Below, piece by piece: positions 9,738 to 20,289 of a stretch of 64,000 nucleotides of DNA. The stretch's first letter is position 1, and each line of letters starts with the position of its first letter. Origin of the DNA: Mesorhizobium silamurunense (GTDB lineage Bacteria; Pseudomonadota; Alphaproteobacteria; Rhizobiales; Rhizobiaceae). The stretch spans positions 1 through 64,000 of the forward strand of contig NZ_JHQR01000063.1 of assembly GCF_014843825.1 (NCBI RefSeq), given 5' to 3'. Below the pieces are notes generated by a model. It did not search any database. It had not been told where the DNA came from and was given only the letters and a program-made list of their open reading frames with translations. A program made the position numbers and the translations under genes.

Positions 9738-12700
9738 ATGAAGATATTCTGGCGCATCCTTCGCATCTGCCTTTACACGCTGCTCCTGCTGCTCGTGGTG
9801 GCGATCGGCGCGCTCGTTGTTCTGACCGGGACCGAAGGGGGCCGGCAAAATCTCACCGGCCTGATCTCGAAAATGGCCTCTACCGAGGATCGCAAGGTCA
9901 CCGTCAGCGGCATCGAAGGCATATGGTCCGGCGCGTTGCGGCTGGACCATGTCGTGCTGGAGGATCGCGCCGGACCCTGGCTGGTGGCGCGCAAGGTGGC
10001 GCTCGACTGGTCGCCCACTGCGCTCTTGTCGCGCAATTTCAACGCCGACCGCATCGCGGCCGAACGCATCGAGCTGGCGCGGTTGCCGCAAGCCAGCCAG
10101 CAGCCGTCACAAGGCGGCTCGACCGGCCTGCCGGTTTCGATCGACGTCAGGGAGATCGACCTGCCCGAGATCGCGCTCGGGCAGGAACTCGCCGGCAGCG
10201 GCATTGCGGAACTTGCCGCCAAGGGCTCGCTCAAGGCCGACCCGTCGCCGCTGGCGATCGACACGGTGCTCAACGTCGCCCGGCATGACGGCAAGCAAGG
10301 CAATGTCGACGCCAAGGTCCATTTCGCGCCGGCCGACAACAAGCTCGACCTCGATCTCAAGGCCTCGGAGCCGGCCGGCGGCATCATCGCCAACCTGCTC
10401 AAGCTCCCCGATGCGCCGCCCGTCGATATCGTCGTTTCGGGAACCGGGCCGCTCGCCAATTGGAGCGGCATCGGCACCTTCGTCGTCGACCGCCAGATCG
10501 TCACCCAGCTCACCGGCCGGCATCAGTTGAACGACAAGGGGCACTACGTAGAAGCCAAGGGCGACGGCGAATTCGAGCGCTTCCTGCCGGAGAAGTTCAA
10601 GTCGCTGTTTGCCGGCAAGACGAACTTCGACGTGGCCGCGACGGCGACCACGACCGGCGGCGTCGATATCGAGCGCGCCACTATCGAGAGCGGCACGGTT
10701 CACGGCACGGCCACCGGCAATGTCGACCCGAAGGGTGCCAGCGACCTTGCCGTCGAGCTTTCCGCCAAGGACAAGCCCGTCACCATCGATGTCGGCACCA
10801 GCGCGGTGCCGATCCTGGTCGCGGTCGGGAAGGCGACCGCGCGCGCCTTTGGCGATGGCAAGGCGCCGATGGTCGACATCGGCACCTCGTTGGCCTCGAT
10901 CGCTGTCGGCGGCACGCAGCTCAACAATGTGACGGGGGAAATCCACTCCGACGGCTTCGATGTCGAAAACCGCAGCGGCCCGGTCAGCGTCAAGCTCGCC
11001 GCCACCGGCCTGAAGACCGACGTGGCGACGCTGGCGCCGCTGGTGACGGGCAAGCTCGCCGCCGATCTCTCCGGTTCGATCAGCCGCGAGACCGTGACCG
11101 TCGACCATGGCACGCTGCGCAGCGACGCGCTGAATGCCGCGCTGACCGCCGGCGTCTCGCTCGCCGATCTCTCGATGACGCTGAAGATGAACGCCGACGC
11201 CGTATCGAAGGCGCTGCCGCCGCAGATCAGCTCGCTGCTTGGCGAACGGGTGAAATTCTCGGCCACCGCGACCCGCGATCCGGAAGGCGCCTTCGCGGCC
11301 AATGAGCTGGAACTCACCTCCGGCTCGCTCAGCGCCAGCGGCACCGCCAGCGCGCAAGGCTCCGACATCCAGGCCAACCTCAAGGGAACGCTGGGCGATG
11401 TATCGGCGCTGTCGTCGCTGGCGGGCACGCCGCTCGCCGGTGGGATCAATTTCGCGCTGAGCGCAAGCGGCCCGCGCTGGGCGCCGGATTTCTCGGTCTC
11501 GGCCGACAGCGCCAGCCTGACGGCCGCCGGCCGCACGGTGAAGGACATCAAGCTCTCGGCAAAGGGCAAGGCCGACATCGCCAACCCGTCGGCCGACGTT
11601 TCGCTGACCGGCAGCGCCGAGGAGCAGCCGCTCGACATCAGAGCCTCGCTGGTGACCGCCGATGGCAAGCGCTCGATCAGGGGGCTTAGCCTTGCGCTCG
11701 GCGACAACAAGGTTTCGGGCGATCTCGCGCTCGACGACCGGTTCCTGCCGCTCGGTACGCTGACGCTGGCCGTTCCCGATATCGCGCCGCTGGCGGCGCT
11801 CGGCGGTCAGGCGGCGACCGGCGACATCAACGGCACGATCGCCTTCGCCAAGGATGGCGAGGCGCCGAACGTCACCATCAATGCGGCAAGCACCTCGATC
11901 GCGCGCGGCGAGCTGGCGGCAAAGACGATCACCGTCGACGCGCTGATCGCCAACTACCTCAAGGGTCCGGCGATCTCGGGCACAATCAAGGCCGACAGCG
12001 TGACTTCCGGCAGCACGGTGATCAGCGGCATCGGCATCGATTTGAAGCGCGACGGCGACTGGACCAATTTTTCCGGCGGCGCGACGGCGTCGGGCATTCC
12101 GGCCACCGCAACCGGTCGCGTGAAGATTGCCAACGGCAAGACCAGCGTCGAGATCGCGTCCGGCGAAGCGACCGTGCGCGGCATCAAGGCGGCGATCGCC
12201 GAGCCTTCGAGCCTCGCAATCGCGAACGGCGTCACCAGCGTCGAAAAGCTCGCGCTCAATCTCGGTGGCGGCACGGCGACGGTTTCCGGCAGCGCTGGCC
12301 AGACACTCGACCTTACGGCCAATTTCGCCAGCCTGCCGGCGGCGCTCGCCAATGATCTCGTGCCCGGCCTCGACGCAGCCGGAACGCTGGAAGGCACGGC
12401 GCATGTCACGGGTCCTTCGTCCAACCCCGATGTTCAGTTCAACGCCAAGCTCGCCGGCGCCGAGACCAGCCAGACGCGTCAGGCGGGGCTCGGGCCGCTC
12501 AATCTCGATGCCGCCGGCAGCTATACGCTGGGGAGCGGTGTAGCATTGGACCACGCCACGCTTTCTGGTGACGGGATTTCGGGCAGGGCTGCCGGCACCA
12601 TCAATCCCAATGGCGCCAGCGACTTTTCCCTTGACCTCACCTCATCCGGACCCAGTCTGCCGCTGACACTCGGCAGTGCCGAGAGCCCGGTCAAGGTCAA

Positions 12701-15700
12701 GGTCCAGTCGTTGTCAGCAAGGATGGCAGGCGAAAGCACCCAAGCGCGGCTGGATGTGTCCGCGATACTACCTTCCATTGCCGCCAGCCAGGCGAAGGTG
12801 GACGGTCTGGCGCTGGTGCTGCATTCGGATGCGTTCGACCTCAAGGGCCGGGCAGGTCCGGTTTCCGGCACGGTCTCGGTGGACAGAATAGGCCTCGACA
12901 ATCCCATGATCGCGCCGCTGATCGCAGGCAAGGTCACGGCCGAGGTCAATGGTCGGCTCACGACCGACGCCGTCGCCGTCAACAGCGGCTCGTTCAAGAG
13001 CGATGCGCTCAATAGCCAGGTCGCTGGCCGGATATCCCTGGGTGACGGTGCCGTCGACCTCAATCTGAAAGCCGAAGTTGCTTCGTCCGCACTGCCAGCG
13101 GCGGTGCGTGGCATGCTTGGCGAGAGGGCGCAGTTGAGCGCCGGGCTGAAGCGCGATGCGAATGGCAATGTCAATGTCAACGGCTTGAAGCTGAATTCGG
13201 GCGCGCTGAGCGCCGACGGACAGGCGAGCCTTGCCGACGGCAAGGTCGCCGCCGATGTCAGAGGCGCATTGAGCGACGTTTCGCTGCTGTCGAAAGACGC
13301 CAAGGGCGCCATCGCTTTTGCCCTGAATGCGCAAGGTCCGATCATGGGGCCCGATCTGTCGCTGACGGTCGACAGCGACCGGCTTTCGGTGGCGGCGCGC
13401 GAAATCACCGGGCTGAAGCTGACCGCGACCGGCAAGGCGGATGCCGCCAATCCGGCGGCTAATGTGCAACTGACGGGCAATGTCGCCGGGCAGCCGCTGC
13501 AGGGCAATGCCGTGCTCGCCACCACCGGCGGCAAGAGCGCGATCAACGGGCTTTTGCTGTCGCTGGGATCGAACAAGATTTCCGGCGATCTCGCGTTGGA
13601 CGAGGCCTTCGTGCCGGTGGGCACAGTGTCGCTCGACCTGCCCGATATCGGGCCACTGGCCGCACTTGCGCTGGAAAAAGCGGAAGGCGACGTGCGTGGC
13701 ACGATCGCATTCTCGAAAGCGGGAAATGGGTCGAACGTCGCCATCAAGGCAAGCACGGCTGCGATCAGGCGCGGCGACGTTTCCGCCAAGAACGTCGCCA
13801 TCGATGCGCAGATCGCCAATTATCTTGCCGCACCTGTCATCTCCGGCAAGGTTCGCGCCGAAAGCGTGACTTCAGGCGGCACTGCCGTCACCGGCATCGA
13901 TGTCGACCTGAAGCGCGACGGCGATTGGACCGGCTTCTCCGGCGGCGCCACGGTCAAGAACATTCCGGCGAAGGCGGCCGGCCGGGTGAAAGTGGCGAAC
14001 GGCACGACGACCATCGAGCTCGCGTCGGGCCAGGCGACGGCGCAAGGGATCAAGGTGGCGATCGCGCAGGCCTCGACGGTGACCATTGCCAACGGCGCGA
14101 CGACGCTCGACCGGCTGGTGCTCAATCTTGGCGGCGGCACGGCGACGGTGACGGGCAAGGTCGCACAGACGCTCGACATCAACGCCAATCTGGCCAGGGT
14201 GCCGGTCTCGCTCGCCAACAGTTTCTCGGCCGGCCTCGATGCGGCAGGTTCGATCTCCGGCACTGTGAAGGTATCCGGCGCGTCGGCCACGCCGGCGGTC
14301 GCCTTCAAGGTCGACGCTTCCGGCGTACAGACCTCGCAGACGCGCGGCGCCGGCCTCGGCGGCATGAATGTATCGTCGTCGGGAACCTTTGCCGGCAACA
14401 AGCTCGCCTTCGACGCCAATATCAGCGACGGCGCCGGCCTAGGTCTCAAGGGTGGCGGCACGGTGACGACAGCGGGTACGCCGACCCTGGCGCTCGACTT
14501 CAACGGCAAGGTGCCGTTCTCCTTCCTTGCCTCGAAACTCGCCGCGCAAGGCCTTGCGCTCAACGGCACCGCCAATGTCGATGTGCAGGTGCGCGGTCCT
14601 GCATCCGCGCCGGTGATAAGCGGCAAAGTCACGACGTCCGGCGCACGCCTCATCGACGCGCGTTCCGGGCTTGCGGTCAACGATATCGCGGCCGACGTCT
14701 CGATCGGTGGCGGCGTCGCCAGGATCAACCGACTGACCGGCACGTTGTCGACGCGCGGCAGCCTTTCGGCCAGCGGCACCGTCGGCATCACGCCGGCGCA
14801 GGGTTTTCCGGCCGACCTGTCGATCAAGCTTACCGATGGTCGCTATACCGACGGCAGGGTGGTGACCGCCAACCTCGGCGGCGACCTGACCATCAAGGGG
14901 CCGCTCGTGTCGGCGCCGGTGATCGCCGGCACCATCAATCTGGCGAAGACGGTCATCACCGTGCCGGAAAAGCTGCCGGGGTCGCTCTCGGCGTTGGATG
15001 TGAAGCACAAGAACGCGCCGCGCGCGGTTCGCGCGCAGGACAGGGCGCTGAACCCGCCGACATCCAGCGGCAGCGGTAACAGCGGCAGCGGCCTTGTCCT
15101 CGACGTGACGGTAAACGCGCCGAACCAGATCTTCATCCAGGGCAGGGGCGTCGACGCCGAGCTCGGCGGCTCGCTGAAGCTGACCGGTCCGGCATCCGCG
15201 CCGCAGGCCGTCGGCACCTTCACCTTGCAGCGCGGACGGCTGACGATCCTCGCCAAGCGGCTGACCTTTACCGAGGGCACGGTCGGGTTCCAGGGTTCGC
15301 TGGTGCCCTATCTCAACCTGACGGCGACGACGACGACCAGCAGCGCCACCGTCACCATTGTCGTCTCCGGAGAAGCGACCAATCCCAAGTTCAACTTTTC
15401 CTCCGTGCCGGCGCTGCCCGAAGACGAGGTGCTGGCGCAACTGATCTTCGGCCGCTCGATGTCGAATCTGTCGCCGCTGCAAATCGCCCAGCTTGCCGAT
15501 GCGGCCGCGCAATTGGCCGGCGCCGGCGGCACGACCTCGCTGCTCGACAATCTGCGCAGCGCGATCGGCGTCGACGATCTCGATGTGACGACGGACGAGA
15601 AGGGCGGCACCGCGGTTTCGGCCGGCAAATACCTCAACGACCGCACCTATGTGACGATCCAGAAGGGCGACAAACCGGGCTCCGGCAAGGCGACGATCGA

Positions 15701-15791
15701 CCTCAATGTCGGGCGCGGCGTGAAGCTGCGCGGCGAGGCCAACGACGCGGGCGAAGCCAAGGGCGGTGTCTTTTACGAACGCGAATATTGA
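9738..15791 (+). CDS. tamB: TamB, translocation and assembly module inner-membrane protein
   Basis: Very long (2017 aa) AsmA/TamB-type protein. An N-terminal transmembrane anchor ([18 protein letters not shown]) is followed by repeated beta-rich segments that form the periplasm-spanning groove, and a C-terminal DUF490/TamB domain (about residues 1650-2017, containing [14 protein letters not shown]). It partners TamA and is implicated in outer-membrane protein and phospholipid transport. Residues about 323-945 and 949-1570 are homologous copies with a period of about 622-626 residues; for example [17 protein letters not shown] near 765 recurs as [17 protein letters not shown] near 1387. The start codon is 2 bases after the tamA stop. 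Confidence 0.93.
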   Translation: MKIFWRILRICLYTLLLLLVVAIGALVVLTGTEGGRQNLTGLISKMASTEDRKVTVSGIEGIWSGALRLDHVVLEDRAGPWLVARKVALDWSPTALLSRNFNADRIAAERIELARLPQASQQPSQGGSTGLPVSIDVREIDLPEIALGQELAGSGIAELAAKGSLKADPSPLAIDTVLNVARHDGKQGNVDAKVHFAPADNKLDLDLKASEPAGGIIANLLKLPDAPPVDIVVSGTGPLANWSGIGTFVVDRQIVTQLTGRHQLNDKGHYVEAKGDGEFERFLPEKFKSLFAGKTNFDVAATATTTGGVDIERATIESGTVHGTATGNVDPKGASDLAVELSAKDKPVTIDVGTSAVPILVAVGKATARAFGDGKAPMVDIGTSLASIAVGGTQLNNVTGEIHSDGFDVENRSGPVSVKLAATGLKTDVATLAPLVTGKLAADLSGSISRETVTVDHGTLRSDALNAALTAGVSLADLSMTLKMNADAVSKALPPQISSLLGERVKFSATATRDPEGAFAANELELTSGSLSASGTASAQGSDIQANLKGTLGDVSALSSLAGTPLAGGINFALSASGPRWAPDFSVSADSASLTAAGRTVKDIKLSAKGKADIANPSADVSLTGSAEEQPLDIRASLVTADGKRSIRGLSLALGDNKVSGDLALDDRFLPLGTLTLAVPDIAPLAALGGQAATGDINGTIAFAKDGEAPNVTINAASTSIARGELAAKTITVDALIANYLKGPAISGTIKADSVTSGSTVISGIGIDLKRDGDWTNFSGGATASGIPATATGRVKIANGKTSVEIASGEATVRGIKAAIAEPSSLAIANGVTSVEKLALNLGGGTATVSGSAGQTLDLTANFASLPAALANDLVPGLDAAGTLEGTAHVTGPSSNPDVQFNAKLAGAETSQTRQAGLGPLNLDAAGSYTLGSGVALDHATLSGDGISGRAAGTINPNGASDFSLDLTSSGPSLPLTLGSAESPVKVKVQSLSARMAGESTQARLDVSAILPSIAASQAKVDGLALVLHSDAFDLKGRAGPVSGTVSVDRIGLDNPMIAPLIAGKVTAEVNGRLTTDAVAVNSGSFKSDALNSQVAGRISLGDGAVDLNLKAEVASSALPAAVRGMLGERAQLSAGLKRDANGNVNVNGLKLNSGALSADGQASLADGKVAADVRGALSDVSLLSKDAKGAIAFALNAQGPIMGPDLSLTVDSDRLSVAAREITGLKLTATGKADAANPAANVQLTGNVAGQPLQGNAVLATTGGKSAINGLLLSLGSNKISGDLALDEAFVPVGTVSLDLPDIGPLAALALEKAEGDVRGTIAFSKAGNGSNVAIKASTAAIRRGDVSAKNVAIDAQIANYLAAPVISGKVRAESVTSGGTAVTGIDVDLKRDGDWTGFSGGATVKNIPAKAAGRVKVANGTTTIELASGQATAQGIKVAIAQASTVTIANGATTLDRLVLNLGGGTATVTGKVAQTLDINANLARVPVSLANSFSAGLDAAGSISGTVKVSGASATPAVAFKVDASGVQTSQTRGAGLGGMNVSSSGTFAGNKLAFDANISDGAGLGLKGGGTVTTAGTPTLALDFNGKVPFSFLASKLAAQGLALNGTANVDVQVRGPASAPVISGKVTTSGARLIDARSGLAVNDIAADVSIGGGVARINRLTGTLSTRGSLSASGTVGITPAQGFPADLSIKLTDGRYTDGRVVTANLGGDLTIKGPLVSAPVIAGTINLAKTVITVPEKLPGSLSALDVKHKNAPRAVRAQDRALNPPTSSGSGNSGSGLVLDVTVNAPNQIFIQGRGVDAELGGSLKLTGPASAPQAVGTFTLQRGRLTILAKRLTFTEGTVGFQGSLVPYLNLTATTTTSSATVTIVVSGEATNPKFNFSSVPALPEDEVLAQLIFGRSMSNLSPLQIAQLADAAAQLAGAGGTTSLLDNLRSAIGVDDLDVTTDEKGGTAVSAGKYLNDRTYVTIQKGDKPGSGKATIDLNVGRGVKLRGEANDAGEAKGGVFYEREY

Positions 15792-16066
15792 CGGTGCGGT
15801 GCTCGCCTCAGCGGGCGCAAGAGGACTTTTGCCGCGCGCGCGAAGCCCTTATCCGCCTAGAATGTCTTGATTTAATCGCCCCGCCGATTTTTTGGGAAAT
15901 GTGCGGTGCACTAACAAATTTGCGTCAAGCCTGTCGCTATCACGCCAACCGGCCTCATTCCAAAGTTGCACATTCCCTAGCATGTTCCCACTCCACACCG
16001 TCTTTTGACATCACGGTCTGGATGCGGAATGTTAAAAGGCGGAAAGCCAAACAATGGGAGTTAGTC

Positions 16067-17719
16067 ATGGCAATCTATAAAAGTAACGGTGACCGCGTTC
16101 CGGACCACATCCTAGCCCTGGCCGAAGAAGCCAAGGCAGGAAAGGTCGACCGTCGCGAATTCCTGGCTTTGGCCAGCGTCTTCGGGGCGTCCACGGCGAT
16201 GGCCTATGGCCTGCTCGGCCTCGCTGATCCGACCCCGGCGAGAGCCGAGGACGTGCAGGGCAAGAAGGGCGGCACGCTGAAGGTCGCGCAGTGGATCAAG
16301 GACCCGAAGGATCCGCGCAAGGCCGACTGGTCGGAAATCGCCAATGCCGAGCGCCAGGCGCTCGAGCCGCTGGTCAAGTACACAACCGAATACACGTTCC
16401 GCCCCTATCTGCTGGAAAGCTGGGACGTGAATGATGACGCCACCGAATACACCCTGCATGTGCGCAAGGGCGTGACCTGGTCGAACGGCGATGCCTTTAC
16501 CGCCGATGACGTCATCTTCAACCTCAAGCGCTGGGCCGACAAGAAGGCCGAAGGCAATTCGATGCCCGGTCGTCTTGGCACCTTGGTCAAAGACGACAAG
16601 CTGGACGAGAGCGCCGTCACCAAGGTCGACGACATGACCATCAAGCTCAAGCTCGGCAAGCCCGACATCGCGCTGATCCCGAACATGTGCGACTACCCGG
16701 GCCTGATCGTCCACAAGAGCTTCGACGAGAAGGGCGGCGATTTCAAAGCCTGCCCGATCGGCACCGGTCCCTTCGAGCTCGTCTCCTACGATGTCGGCCA
16801 GAAAGTGGTCTACAAGCGCCGCGAGGACAACAAATGGTGGGACGGTGAGGTATTCCTCGACGGCATCGAGTTCATCGACTACGGCACCGACCCGGGTGCC
16901 ATGGTCAGCGCCTTCGAGGCTGGCGAAGTCCACACCAACTTCGAAACGTCGGCCGACTATGTGACGATCCTCGACGGTATGGACCTTGTGAAGTCGGAAG
17001 TGGTGACGGCCTCGACGATCGTGTGCCGCACCAATGTCAACAACAAGCCGTATGACAACCAGAAGGTCCGCAACGCGCTGCAGCTCGCGGTCGACAACAA
17101 TGTCGTCCTGCAACTTGGCTACGGCAATGCCGGCACGGTGGCCGAGAACCATCACGTGTGCCAGATCCATCCGGAATATTTCGAACTGCCGAAGATCAAG
17201 CGCGATCCCGCTAAGGCAAAGGCCCTGCTGGCGGAAGCCGGCAAGGCCGACTTCGAGCATGAGCTGATCACAGTCGACGAGGATTGGCACAAGAACACCG
17301 GCGATGCGATCGCCGCGCAGATGCGCGACGCCGGCATCAAGGTGAAGCGCACGGTGCTGCCGGGCTCGACCTTCTGGAACGACTGGACCAAATATCCTCT
17401 GTCCATGACCAACTGGAACATGCGTCCGCTTGGCGTCCAGGTGCTCGCGATCGGCTACCGCTCCGGCGAGGCCTGGAACGAGACGGCGTGGTCGAACCCC
17501 GATTGGGACGCCAAGCTCAACGCCGCGCTGGCCGTCGCCGACGCCGCCAAGCGCAAGGAGATGATGAAGGACATCGAGCAGATCCTGCAGGATTCCGGCA
17601 TCATCATCCAGCCTTACTGGCGCAAGCTCTACAGCCACTCGGTCAAAGCGGTGCAGAACTACAAAATGCACCCGACCTTCGAGCGCGATTACGGCAAGGT
17701 CTGGCTCGACCAGGCGTGA
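16067..17719 (+). CDS. Peptide-type ABC transporter substrate-binding protein
   Basis: Periplasmic solute-binding protein of family SBP_bac_5 (oligopeptide/dipeptide/nickel type), 550 aa. ATG 16067 has GGGAG upstream and gives a typical secreted protein; a longer open frame upstream is rejected. The N-terminal region is a probable Tat signal: [15 protein letters not shown] followed by a hydrophobic stretch and ATPARA-type cleavage near residue 60. The body shows the family pattern (GGTLKVAQW, then [20 protein letters not shown]). It heads a four-gene importer operon with two permeases and a fused ATPase. The actual ligand cannot be told from sequence. Confidence 0.9.
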   Translation: MAIYKSNGDRVPDHILALAEEAKAGKVDRREFLALASVFGASTAMAYGLLGLADPTPARAEDVQGKKGGTLKVAQWIKDPKDPRKADWSEIANAERQALEPLVKYTTEYTFRPYLLESWDVNDDATEYTLHVRKGVTWSNGDAFTADDVIFNLKRWADKKAEGNSMPGRLGTLVKDDKLDESAVTKVDDMTIKLKLGKPDIALIPNMCDYPGLIVHKSFDEKGGDFKACPIGTGPFELVSYDVGQKVVYKRREDNKWWDGEVFLDGIEFIDYGTDPGAMVSAFEAGEVHTNFETSADYVTILDGMDLVKSEVVTASTIVCRTNVNNKPYDNQKVRNALQLAVDNNVVLQLGYGNAGTVAENHHVCQIHPEYFELPKIKRDPAKAKALLAEAGKADFEHELITVDEDWHKNTGDAIAAQMRDAGIKVKRTVLPGSTFWNDWTKYPLSMTNWNMRPLGVQVLAIGYRSGEAWNETAWSNPDWDAKLNAALAVADAAKRKEMMKDIEQILQDSGIIIQPYWRKLYSHSVKAVQNYKMHPTFERDYGKVWLDQA

Positions 17720-17729
17720 TCGAACCGTG

Positions 17730-17753
17730 GGGGAAGGGCCTTGCCCCTTCCCC
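17730..17753 (+). terminator. Intra-operon hairpin after the binding-protein gene
   Basis: A perfect 9-bp stem GGGGAAGGG/CCCTTCCCC with a 6-base loop lies 11 bases after the stop codon. No strong T-run follows, so it is more likely a stabilising or partial-termination hairpin that lets the binding protein be made in excess over the permeases, as in many ABC operons. A second short palindrome (CTGGCCGC/GCGGCCAG) sits at 17875-17892. Confidence 0.55.
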
Positions 17754-17941
17754 TCAATCCCCGCACAATGCCGGAACCGGAAGCCGATGCCGCAAAGGGC
17801 GTGGGCTTTTCCGGCAACGGCATGCAACGAAAAAACAGGGTTGATCGCATTCGAGGGTCCGTTTGACAGGCAACCTGGCCGCTGGCGGCCAGATTGGTTT
17901 CCAGACAGGCTCCAACCCCAACCAGACCGGCAGGGGCCGCC

Positions 17942-18976
17942 ATGCTTTCTTTCATCCTCAGGCGTCTTGGCACGATGGCATTGACGATGCTGTGCCTGAC
18001 GTTGGTCGTCTTCTTTCTGATCAATCTCAACCCGAACCTGAAGAAGCTGGCGATCAGCCAGACCGAAATGCATACGTCGGCCGAGCAGCTAGAGGACTGG
18101 CTGGTCAACCACGGCTACCGCCAGAATTTCTTCGTTCGCTACGGGCAGTGGCTAGGTGTCTTGCCCAAGCAGCCGATCATCGATCCGGCGACGGGCAAGC
18201 CGGCGCAGCGCTTCTCTTTTTGCAACGATCCGGTCGAGCCGAAATTCTCGGGTGTCCTGCAGGGTGATTTCGGCTGCTCGACCAAGTTCAAGACGACGGT
18301 CGCGGCCAAGCTTTTTCCGGCGCTTGGCGCCACGGGGCTTTTGATGTTCTGGGTGCTGGCGGTGATGGTGCCGATCTCGCTGCTCATCGGCATCCTTGCC
18401 GGCATGCGCGAAGGCTCGCGCACCGACCGGACCCTGTCGGTCGCCTCGATCGCCTCGACGGCGACGCCCGAATACGTGTCGGGCGTCATCTTCACCGTCA
18501 TCTTCGCCTCGTGGCTCGGCTGGCTGAACGGCTCGGCGGCCTCGGCGAGCCAAGGCCTCACCTTCTACAATTTCACGCTTCCGGTGATGACGCTGGCCAT
18601 CTACGGCACCGGCTATATCGCGCGCATGACACGAGCCTCGATGGTCGAGGTGATGACGCAGCAATATATCCGCACCGCGCGCCTGAAGGGCCTCTCCTTC
18701 GGCAGCGTTGTCGTCAAGCATGCGCTGCGCAACGCGCTGATCGCGCCGTTCACCGTCATCATGCTGCAGTTCCCGTGGCTGCTGACCGGCGTCGTCATCG
18801 TCGAGGTGATGTTCCGCTATCAGGGGTTCGGCTACACCCTGGTCGAAGCCGCCGGAAACAACGACATCGACCTTTTGCTTGGCTGCTCGCTGGTTTCGGT
18901 GTTCATCGTGCTGATCACGCAGCTCATCTCCGATGTCGGCTACGCGTTTCTCAATCCGCGTATCAGGGTTCAATAG
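17942..18976 (+). CDS. ABC transporter permease (DppB/OppB type)
   Basis: Inner-membrane permease of the peptide importer, 344 aa. ATG 17942 is preceded by AGGGGCC and opens on MLSFILRRLGTMALTMLCL, a typical first membrane segment; the upstream extension is rejected. The BPD_transp_1 domain occupies the C-terminal two thirds, with the EAA-loop region RTARLKGLSFGSVVVKHALRN. A periplasmic insertion between the first and second membrane helices (about residues 45-130) is longer than in DppB. Followed after 12 bases by the second permease gene. Confidence 0.9.
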   Translation: MLSFILRRLGTMALTMLCLTLVVFFLINLNPNLKKLAISQTEMHTSAEQLEDWLVNHGYRQNFFVRYGQWLGVLPKQPIIDPATGKPAQRFSFCNDPVEPKFSGVLQGDFGCSTKFKTTVAAKLFPALGATGLLMFWVLAVMVPISLLIGILAGMREGSRTDRTLSVASIASTATPEYVSGVIFTVIFASWLGWLNGSAASASQGLTFYNFTLPVMTLAIYGTGYIARMTRASMVEVMTQQYIRTARLKGLSFGSVVVKHALRNALIAPFTVIMLQFPWLLTGVVIVEVMFRYQGFGYTLVEAAGNNDIDLLLGCSLVSVFIVLITQLISDVGYAFLNPRIRVQ

Positions 18977-18988
18977 GGGGCAGGGCGG

Positions 18989-20146
18989 ATGCAGACCGAA
19001 TTTATCAGCGCCTTCGACGTCGTGCTCGGTGTGCTTGAGCGTTTCTGGCCGGTGTGGATCGCGCTCGTCCTGGTGATGGGCGTTAGCTTTGCCTACAAGA
19101 AGAAGCTCGCCCTCTACGGCCAGCTCTTCGACAGCGGCGTCGGCATTGCCGGCGTCGGCATCTGCCTGTTCTGGCTGTTCACGGCGATCTTCGCCTCGAC
19201 CATCTCGCCTTTCGATCCGCTGGCGCAAGTGTCGATCATGAAGGACACGCTGCCGGGCGCGATCGAGCCGACATCGAAGCTCGTCTACTATTTCGGCGGC
19301 GACAAGCTGGCGCGCGATGTCTTCTCGCGCATGGTTTATGGCAGCCAGATCGTGCTGATCATCGCGCCGGCGGCGACCGGTTTCGCGCTGATGGTCGGCA
19401 TCACGCTGGGCCTGCCGGCGGGCTACTATGGCGGCAAGATCGACACGTTGCTATCGTTCCTCGCCAACCTAGTGCTGGCTTTCCCGGTCATCCTCCTGTT
19501 CTACCTGCTGGTGACGCCCGGGATCATGGACACACCGATCCCCTATGCCATGGCAGGGTTGTTCTTCCTGTTCCCGATCATTTTCTTCAGCGTGCTGTTC
19601 TGGACGCGTTTCAAGAACCGGCCGGACCGGCTCTATATCCTGCTTGGCATCACGCTCGTCGTCGGCGGCTGGATCTATGCCGGGCTCGTCTTCGACGCCG
19701 ACCCGCTGAAGATCGTCCACATAGATCCGAACCAGCTCAACATTTTCGTGGCGGTGGTGTTCGCTTCCAGCCCCGGCGTGTTCCGCATCGTGCGCGGGCT
19801 GACTATGGACATCAAGACGCGCGACTATGTGGCCGCAGCGCAGACGCGCGGTGAGTCGCCCTGGTACATCATGCTTTGGGAAATCCTGCCCAATGCGCGC
19901 GGACCGCTGATTGTCGATGCCTGCCTGCGCATCGGTTACACGACGATCCTGCTCGGCACGCTCGGCTATTTCGGCCTGGGCCTGGCGCCGGAAAGTCCCG
20001 ACTGGGGCACTGCGATCAAGGATGCCAGCCGCCTGCTGCGCTCCTTCATCCATCCTGCGCTGCCGCCGACGATCGCGCTGATGTCGTTCGTGCTCGGGCT
20101 GAATCTCTTGGCGGATTCGCTGCGCGAACAGTCGATGAAGGATTGA
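18989..20146 (+). CDS. ABC transporter permease (DppC/OppC type)
   Basis: Second permease of the importer, 385 aa, longer than the usual 280-300 aa of DppC because of an extra N-terminal membrane segment (about residues 20-40) and an added hydrophobic region in the centre (residues 175-240). The coupling loop reads DYVAAAQTRGESPWYIMLWE and the C-terminus has the family pattern SPDWGTAIKDAS. A GGGCAGGGCGG ribosome site precedes ATG 18989. It forms the transmembrane heterodimer with the preceding permease. Confidence 0.9.
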   Translation: MQTEFISAFDVVLGVLERFWPVWIALVLVMGVSFAYKKKLALYGQLFDSGVGIAGVGICLFWLFTAIFASTISPFDPLAQVSIMKDTLPGAIEPTSKLVYYFGGDKLARDVFSRMVYGSQIVLIIAPAATGFALMVGITLGLPAGYYGGKIDTLLSFLANLVLAFPVILLFYLLVTPGIMDTPIPYAMAGLFFLFPIIFFSVLFWTRFKNRPDRLYILLGITLVVGGWIYAGLVFDADPLKIVHIDPNQLNIFVAVVFASSPGVFRIVRGLTMDIKTRDYVAAAQTRGESPWYIMLWEILPNARGPLIVDACLRIGYTTILLGTLGYFGLGLAPESPDWGTAIKDASRLLRSFIHPALPPTIALMSFVLGLNLLADSLREQSMKD

Positions 20147-20193
20147 TGGCGGGGTCCCAGGCCCTACTTGCCCAGAGGACCCTAATTGCCCGG

Positions 20194-20259
20194 AGCATGA
20201 TCCCGAACCGAAGGTCAGCGTAGCAAAAAGTGGCACCCGGTTTCGGACAAGATCATGCT
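20194..20259. repeat. Dispersed rhizobial palindromic repeat (AGCATGATC type)
   Basis: The gap between the permease and ATPase genes contains AGCATGATC at 20194-20202 and its complement GATCATGCT at 20251-20259, with an inner pair CCGAACCG/CGGTTTCGG. This outline matches a palindromic repeat I recognise from many rhizobial genomes. It lies inside the operon and can fold in the mRNA. Confidence 0.7.
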
Positions 20260-20289
20260 AAAATAAGAAACTAAGGATTGGAGCGACCC

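Noticed and set aside
10107-12554. Minus-strand frame of 815 codons within tamB
   Set aside because: Shadow frame in a GC-rich gene; the repetitive protein it predicts only mirrors the tamB repeats.
15792-16066. Coding extension upstream of the peptide-binding protein
   Set aside because: The open frame continues upstream, but the added residues are not protein-like and the Tat signal and GGGAG site fix the start at 16067. The gap otherwise shows only AT-richer promoter-like sequence.
16112-18073. Minus-strand frame over the binding-protein and first permease genes
   Set aside because: Crosses two well-supported genes and has no family features.
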